A DNA stretch of 64,000 nucleotides from Nitratireductor sp. (lineage in GTDB: Bacteria > Pseudomonadota > Alphaproteobacteria > Rhizobiales > Rhizobiaceae): assembly GCA_017854535.1 (NCBI GenBank), contig JAFMHL010000005.1, forward strand, positions 41,001 through 105,000, read 5' to 3'. The position numbers and the translations under genes are program-made. Within the stretch, counting starts at the first letter, position 1; the number at the start of each line of letters is the position of its first letter. The notes under the pieces were generated by a model. It saw only the letters and a program-made list of their open reading frames with translations, did not search any database and had not been told where the DNA came from. Shown piece after piece: positions 60,741 to 64,000 of the stretch.

Positions 60741-61034
60741 TTGCAAATACAATCATCCAAGAAATTATTCAAGGTAGCACCGCTTGCTATCGCAATCTCT
60801 CTATCAAGCATTGCCCCAGCCCAAGCATTTACCAGCTTTTTCACCATTGCGGACTATGTCGTAAAACGCGAAGCCGCTAAAGCCTTCGCCAATCCTCAAC
60901 ATGTCTCCTGGTGTAAGAAGCAAGCACCAGGTTTTCGCGCCAACTGGAACAATTGGCGCACGCCCAATGGACGGGTGAAATATTGCAAATCTCCCTATTT
61001 CACACCCGTTTGGATGGTGCCATACAAAGGCTAA
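60741..61034 (+). CDS. Small exported protein, unknown
   Basis: A TTG start, supported by GGAG 9 bases upstream, encodes 97 residues with a signal peptide (VAPLAIAISLSSIAPAQA) and a short mature domain FTSFFTIADYVVKREAAKAF...WCKKQAPGF...YCKSPYF that contains two Cys able to pair. No family is recognised. There is no in-frame ATG before the signal peptide. Confidence 0.65.
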   Translation: MQIQSSKKLFKVAPLAIAISLSSIAPAQAFTSFFTIADYVVKREAAKAFANPQHVSWCKKQAPGFRANWNNWRTPNGRVKYCKSPYFTPVWMVPYKG

Positions 61035-61050
61035 GTCTTGAGGCAAAGCC

Positions 61051-61389
61051 CTAAACGTCCAGCCAAACCTGAACAGCAGCAACGGCAATCGTGGTAACGC
61101 CACCTGTGTCGGGCTTTCCTTGATCCAGACCGCCATGTTCGGCAGTAACTGTAATATCCCCATAGGGGAACACCCTAGCAACTTCCGCCGTATCAACAGC
61201 GTCAGGCTTGGCGACGCCGATAACGCATTTGACCACCATTTCGGATGGATCTTTGCCCAACGCATGGGCAACCGTTAGCGAATTGCGATACAGTGCATCC
61301 TTAACAGCGCGCACAGCAGCTTTGGTATAGTCCTGCCCGCGCAGGTCGACACCCATTCCAAATTCAGTCGCAAATCGTTTCAGGGTCAT
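61051..61389 (-). CDS. Lin0512-family protein
   Basis: The 112-residue protein starts MTLKRFATEFGMGVDLRGQDYTKAAVRAVKDAL and matches the Lin0512 family, including VFPYGDITVTAEHGGLD. The family is widespread and of unknown function; a ring-forming fold is likely. GGAGG precedes ATG. It is not obviously part of an operon with ilvC. Confidence 0.82.
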   Translation of the reverse strand: MTLKRFATEFGMGVDLRGQDYTKAAVRAVKDALYRNSLTVAHALGKDPSEMVVKCVIGVAKPDAVDTAEVARVFPYGDITVTAEHGGLDQGKPDTGGVTTIAVAAVQVWLDV

Positions 61390-61434
61390 CTGAAATTGCC
61401 TCCGGCGAAGTTCTTAGTATGTAGTTGTTAGAGG

Positions 61435-61521
61435 GTAGCGGTTAGTAGGTAGTCGTTAGTGAAAATCATTAAATCCAATTCAATAATAACTTCCACTTCC
61501 CACTAACTACTAACCACTTCG
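61435..61521. repeat. Imperfect inverted repeat of GTTAGT-like units
   Basis: Left arm 61435-61461 (core AGCGGTTAGTAGGTAGT) and right arm 61496-61521 (complement AGTGGTTAGTAGTTAGT) agree in 15 of 17 core bases. The arms are built of TTAGT/TAGT units and could form a cruciform. It fills the gap between the Lin0512-family gene and the ilvC fragment. Confidence 0.55.
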
Positions 61522-61531
61522 CAAGCTTTAT

Positions 61532-61569
61532 TTCTTCGACTTACCAACCAAGGCGTTGCCTTTAATCCA
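61532..61569 (-). repeat. Duplicated 3' end fragment of ilvC
   Basis: This 38-base stretch matches the last codons of ilvC (61623-61660) at 35 positions. On the minus strand it reads [13 protein letters not shown] then TAA, against [13 protein letters not shown] in the real gene. It is a relic of a former duplication or recombination event and has no upstream coding part. Confidence 0.75.
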
Positions 61570-61618
61570 GCCACCCGCCCGCAACAAAGTGAGGACGGGT
61601 AAACTAAAAAGTCTTGGA

Positions 61619-62647
<1,029 letters not shown>

Positions 62648-63400
62648 CTAAAATGTAGTGTGTGTTTGTTTAGTGTTGGTATTGCCAGCCCCGTAAAGAA
62701 GCAGGAATTCATCCACTGCCCGAATGGCAGTGATCTTGATGCCCGAAAGCGATGGCTTTGTCGTTTCGCCCAGCAATTTACGAATTTGCCAGTCACCCAC
62801 CACAAGGCCAAAAAAGGTTTTGAGCGCTGCATCAATGCTATCGAATTTAACGAGGTTCGAAGCAAGCCCAATTTCGAAAATCGGGCGCAAACGAGAAGTC
62901 ATCGCCAATGGACCATTTTGCAAAACGATCTCGCCGAGACGGCTCTTTCCCGAACCCGCATGAGAAATCGCCAATCTGTTCAGCGCTGCGGAAACATCGC
63001 CTGTAATGACCGTCAGCCAGTTGTCAGCAAAGGCAATCAGACTGTCGCGAAAATCATCGCCGCTAACTTTTTCGCCTTTAAGGCCTGGCATGCGCACTTT
63101 TGATGCCTGCCATTGAACCGTGGCGGTCAATAGCCCGTCCCTATCACCAAACCAGTTATAGAGCGTTTCCTTTGAGCAGCTTGCCCGCTTGGCAACTTTA
63201 GCCAAAGAAAACCCATCGCCCTCTTCCACCATCAGATCGAGAACAACGGAAAGCACTTCTTTTTGACGGGAAGAAAGCTCAGACGTGGCATCATCGCTTG
63301 GAGCTGCAGCTTCCAAACTAGAGCCCAAATCTTTGCGCGCAAATACGCCTTCGCCTTTCAGCGATTGGCTCTTGCCCGAAATGTTGACCTGCTGGTTCAC
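62648..63400 (-). CDS. TetR/AcrR-family repressor, upstream of ilvC
   Basis: The 250-residue protein has a basic N-terminal tail, a TetR helix-turn-helix (FSLAKVAKRASCSKETLYNWFGDRDGLLTAT, about residues 64-94) and a helical ligand domain. The GTG at 63400 is chosen because a -35/-10 pair and a palindromic operator lie just upstream and GGGAG precedes it; a longer in-frame reading to 63880 would place that promoter inside coding sequence. It probably represses itself and ilvC. Confidence 0.85.
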   Translation of the reverse strand: MNQQVNISGKSQSLKGEGVFARKDLGSSLEAAAPSDDATSELSSRQKEVLSVVLDLMVEEGDGFSLAKVAKRASCSKETLYNWFGDRDGLLTATVQWQASKVRMPGLKGEKVSGDDFRDSLIAFADNWLTVITGDVSAALNRLAISHAGSGKSRLGEIVLQNGPLAMTSRLRPIFEIGLASNLVKFDSIDAALKTFFGLVVGDWQIRKLLGETTKPSLSGIKITAIRAVDEFLLLYGAGNTNTKQTHTTF

Positions 63401-63880
63401 GCGACCTGCTCTCCCAAAATTACATACTTTATGTACCGTACCGTACGGTACGCTGTCAATAGAGACAGGATGTTTTGAAGATGCATTCAAGAAGAAAATC
63501 GAACTGCAGGGAGACAACGCCGATCGGCTTGGCGCACCTTTTGTAAAAAATTTGGCAAAATTTTCAACACGAATCTTTAATCTGTAACTTAAAACGAACA
63601 GGTCCATTCCGAGAGGGCTCATAGCGATGGATAGTATTGCCACTGCGCCGTCTGTATGACGGATACCTTTATCAGTGATTACTGTTGTTTTCCCATTCTT
63701 ATGATATCGAATGCTAGCTGACCGCGTTTTACCATTCTCCTTGAATTTGAAACGTACTGACTTACCAGAAATTAATTTCTCAACTTCCAGTTTTGTAGTA
63801 CATAAGGTTTCCGCAAATGATTGAGGAGGCCCAATAATAATTGTTAGTATTGTTGCTACAATTAGAATAAAGATTTTCAT
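63401..63880 (-). pseudogene. Remnant exported-protein gene in frame with tetR
   Basis: ATG 63880 with a strong AGGAGAAATTTG ribosome site encodes a signal peptide (MKIFILIVATILTIIIGPPQ then SFA) and a basic beta-rich piece to about residue 75 (KENGKTRSASIRYHKNGKTTVITDK). After that the sequence becomes unlike a protein and runs without a stop through the tetR promoter. Other frames hit stops soon after about 63640, so a frameshift or truncation of a small exported protein is likely. Confidence 0.5.
63430..63459 (-). promoter_or_regulatory. Autoregulated tetR promoter with palindromic operator
   Basis: On the minus strand TTGACA (63459-63454) and TACATA (63435-63430) are 18 bases apart. The 14-bp perfect palindrome GTACCGTACGGTAC (63438-63451) lies wholly between them, where a bound TetR would block RNA polymerase. 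Confidence 0.8.
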
Positions 63881-63981
63881 CAAATTTCTCCTTGAAATAA
63901 AGAACTAGGGTGTGAACCCAATTCAGAATATTGATTTACTTTGATAAATCAGATTCAAGACATCCATTGATGGAGGTTTTG

Positions 63982-64000
63982 ATGGCAAGATTTGATTTAT
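63982..64000 (+). CDS. Start of a gene cut by the window edge, possibly IS5-family transposase
   Basis: GGAGG lies 7-8 bases before ATG, and the visible codons give MARFDL. IS5-group first frames often begin MARFDL or MARYDL, and the left neighbour DNA GGGTGTGAACCCA (from about 63910) could be an element end. Six residues are too few for certainty. Confidence 0.35.

Noticed and set aside
62648..63883. A single 411-residue exported TetR fusion protein
   Set aside because: A secreted DNA-binding protein is implausible, and a promoter with operator and a GTG with ribosome site lie inside it. Split into a pseudogene and tetR.

Overview
The window looks like chromosome of a hyphomicrobial (Rhizobiales) alphaproteobacterium, probably marine, with G+C in the mid-40s percent by eye. 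The evidence is the acpXL-to-lpxXL cluster for the very-long-chain acyl group of lipid A (typical of Rhizobiales), several DUF1127 proteins paired with LysR regulators, a split B12-dependent methionine synthase, MttB-family methyltransferases without pyrrolysine, and DppDF-type fused ABC ATPases. No prophage, CRISPR array, tRNA or rRNA was seen. One possible insertion-sequence edge lies at the extreme right.

Layout. 1-5.7 kb: acpXL (partial), a FabZ-like dehydratase, two ketosynthases of which the first has lost all three catalytic residues, a zinc-type dehydrogenase, and the lipid A acyltransferase. 5.7-13.8 kb: an L,D-transpeptidase, an M20 peptidase beside a complete peptide-type ABC importer, and a TerB-like protein. 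14-25.3 kb: a one-carbon/corrinoid island. It holds the homocysteine methyltransferase, corrinoid protein and methyl-THF methyltransferase modules of a split methionine synthase, MetF, an ASKHA corrinoid activator with a 2Fe-2S domain, an MttB-family methyltransferase, a 4Fe-4S protein, DUF1638, two MaoC proteins, a PF13769-like protein and a small membrane protein. Two copies of a 20-bp palindrome mark promoters there. 25.3-29.1 kb: two paralogous LysR/DUF1127 modules sharing a 13-bp promoter element, with an Ldh_2-type dehydrogenase between them.

29-38.5 kb: a haloacid dehalogenase, a 45-residue protein, a GlxA/AraC regulator, a phosphodiester glycosidase-like protein, a dimethylglycine/sarcosine-dehydrogenase-like flavoprotein, a split MnmC pair for tRNA U34 modification, and an MscS channel. 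38.5-47.2 kb: a second peptide-type ABC importer whose ATPase carries a Lys/Ala-rich linker and a helix-hairpin-helix tail, plus a divergent GlxA/AraC regulator. 47-53.1 kb: GST, a candidate small RNA, FadB/FadN-like beta-oxidation enzyme, an alpha/beta hydrolase coupled to MetY. 53.1-64 kb: a structured non-coding region, Na+/H+ antiporter, exonuclease/endonuclease-family protein, a 7TMR-DISM-type histidine kinase whose signal peptide is broken by an in-frame stop, its divergent LuxR-type response regulator, two secreted paralogues with the same mature N-terminus, PilZ, a Lin0512-family protein, ilvC with a duplicated tail fragment, and an autoregulated TetR upstream of ilvC.

How it fits together. 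The 14-25 kb genes form one methyl-transfer machine: MetF makes methyl-THF, the pterin methyltransferase loads the corrinoid protein, the homocysteine methyltransferase makes methionine, MttB probably loads the same corrinoid from a quaternary amine, and the ASKHA protein rescues oxidised cobalamin. Four of the partner enzymes carry Arg/Gly-rich termini while the corrinoid protein has a very acidic N-terminus. This complementary charge pattern is the most interesting lead here. The methylglycine flavoprotein, two GlxA/AraC regulators and MetY point to methylated-amine and methionine metabolism as a theme of the window.
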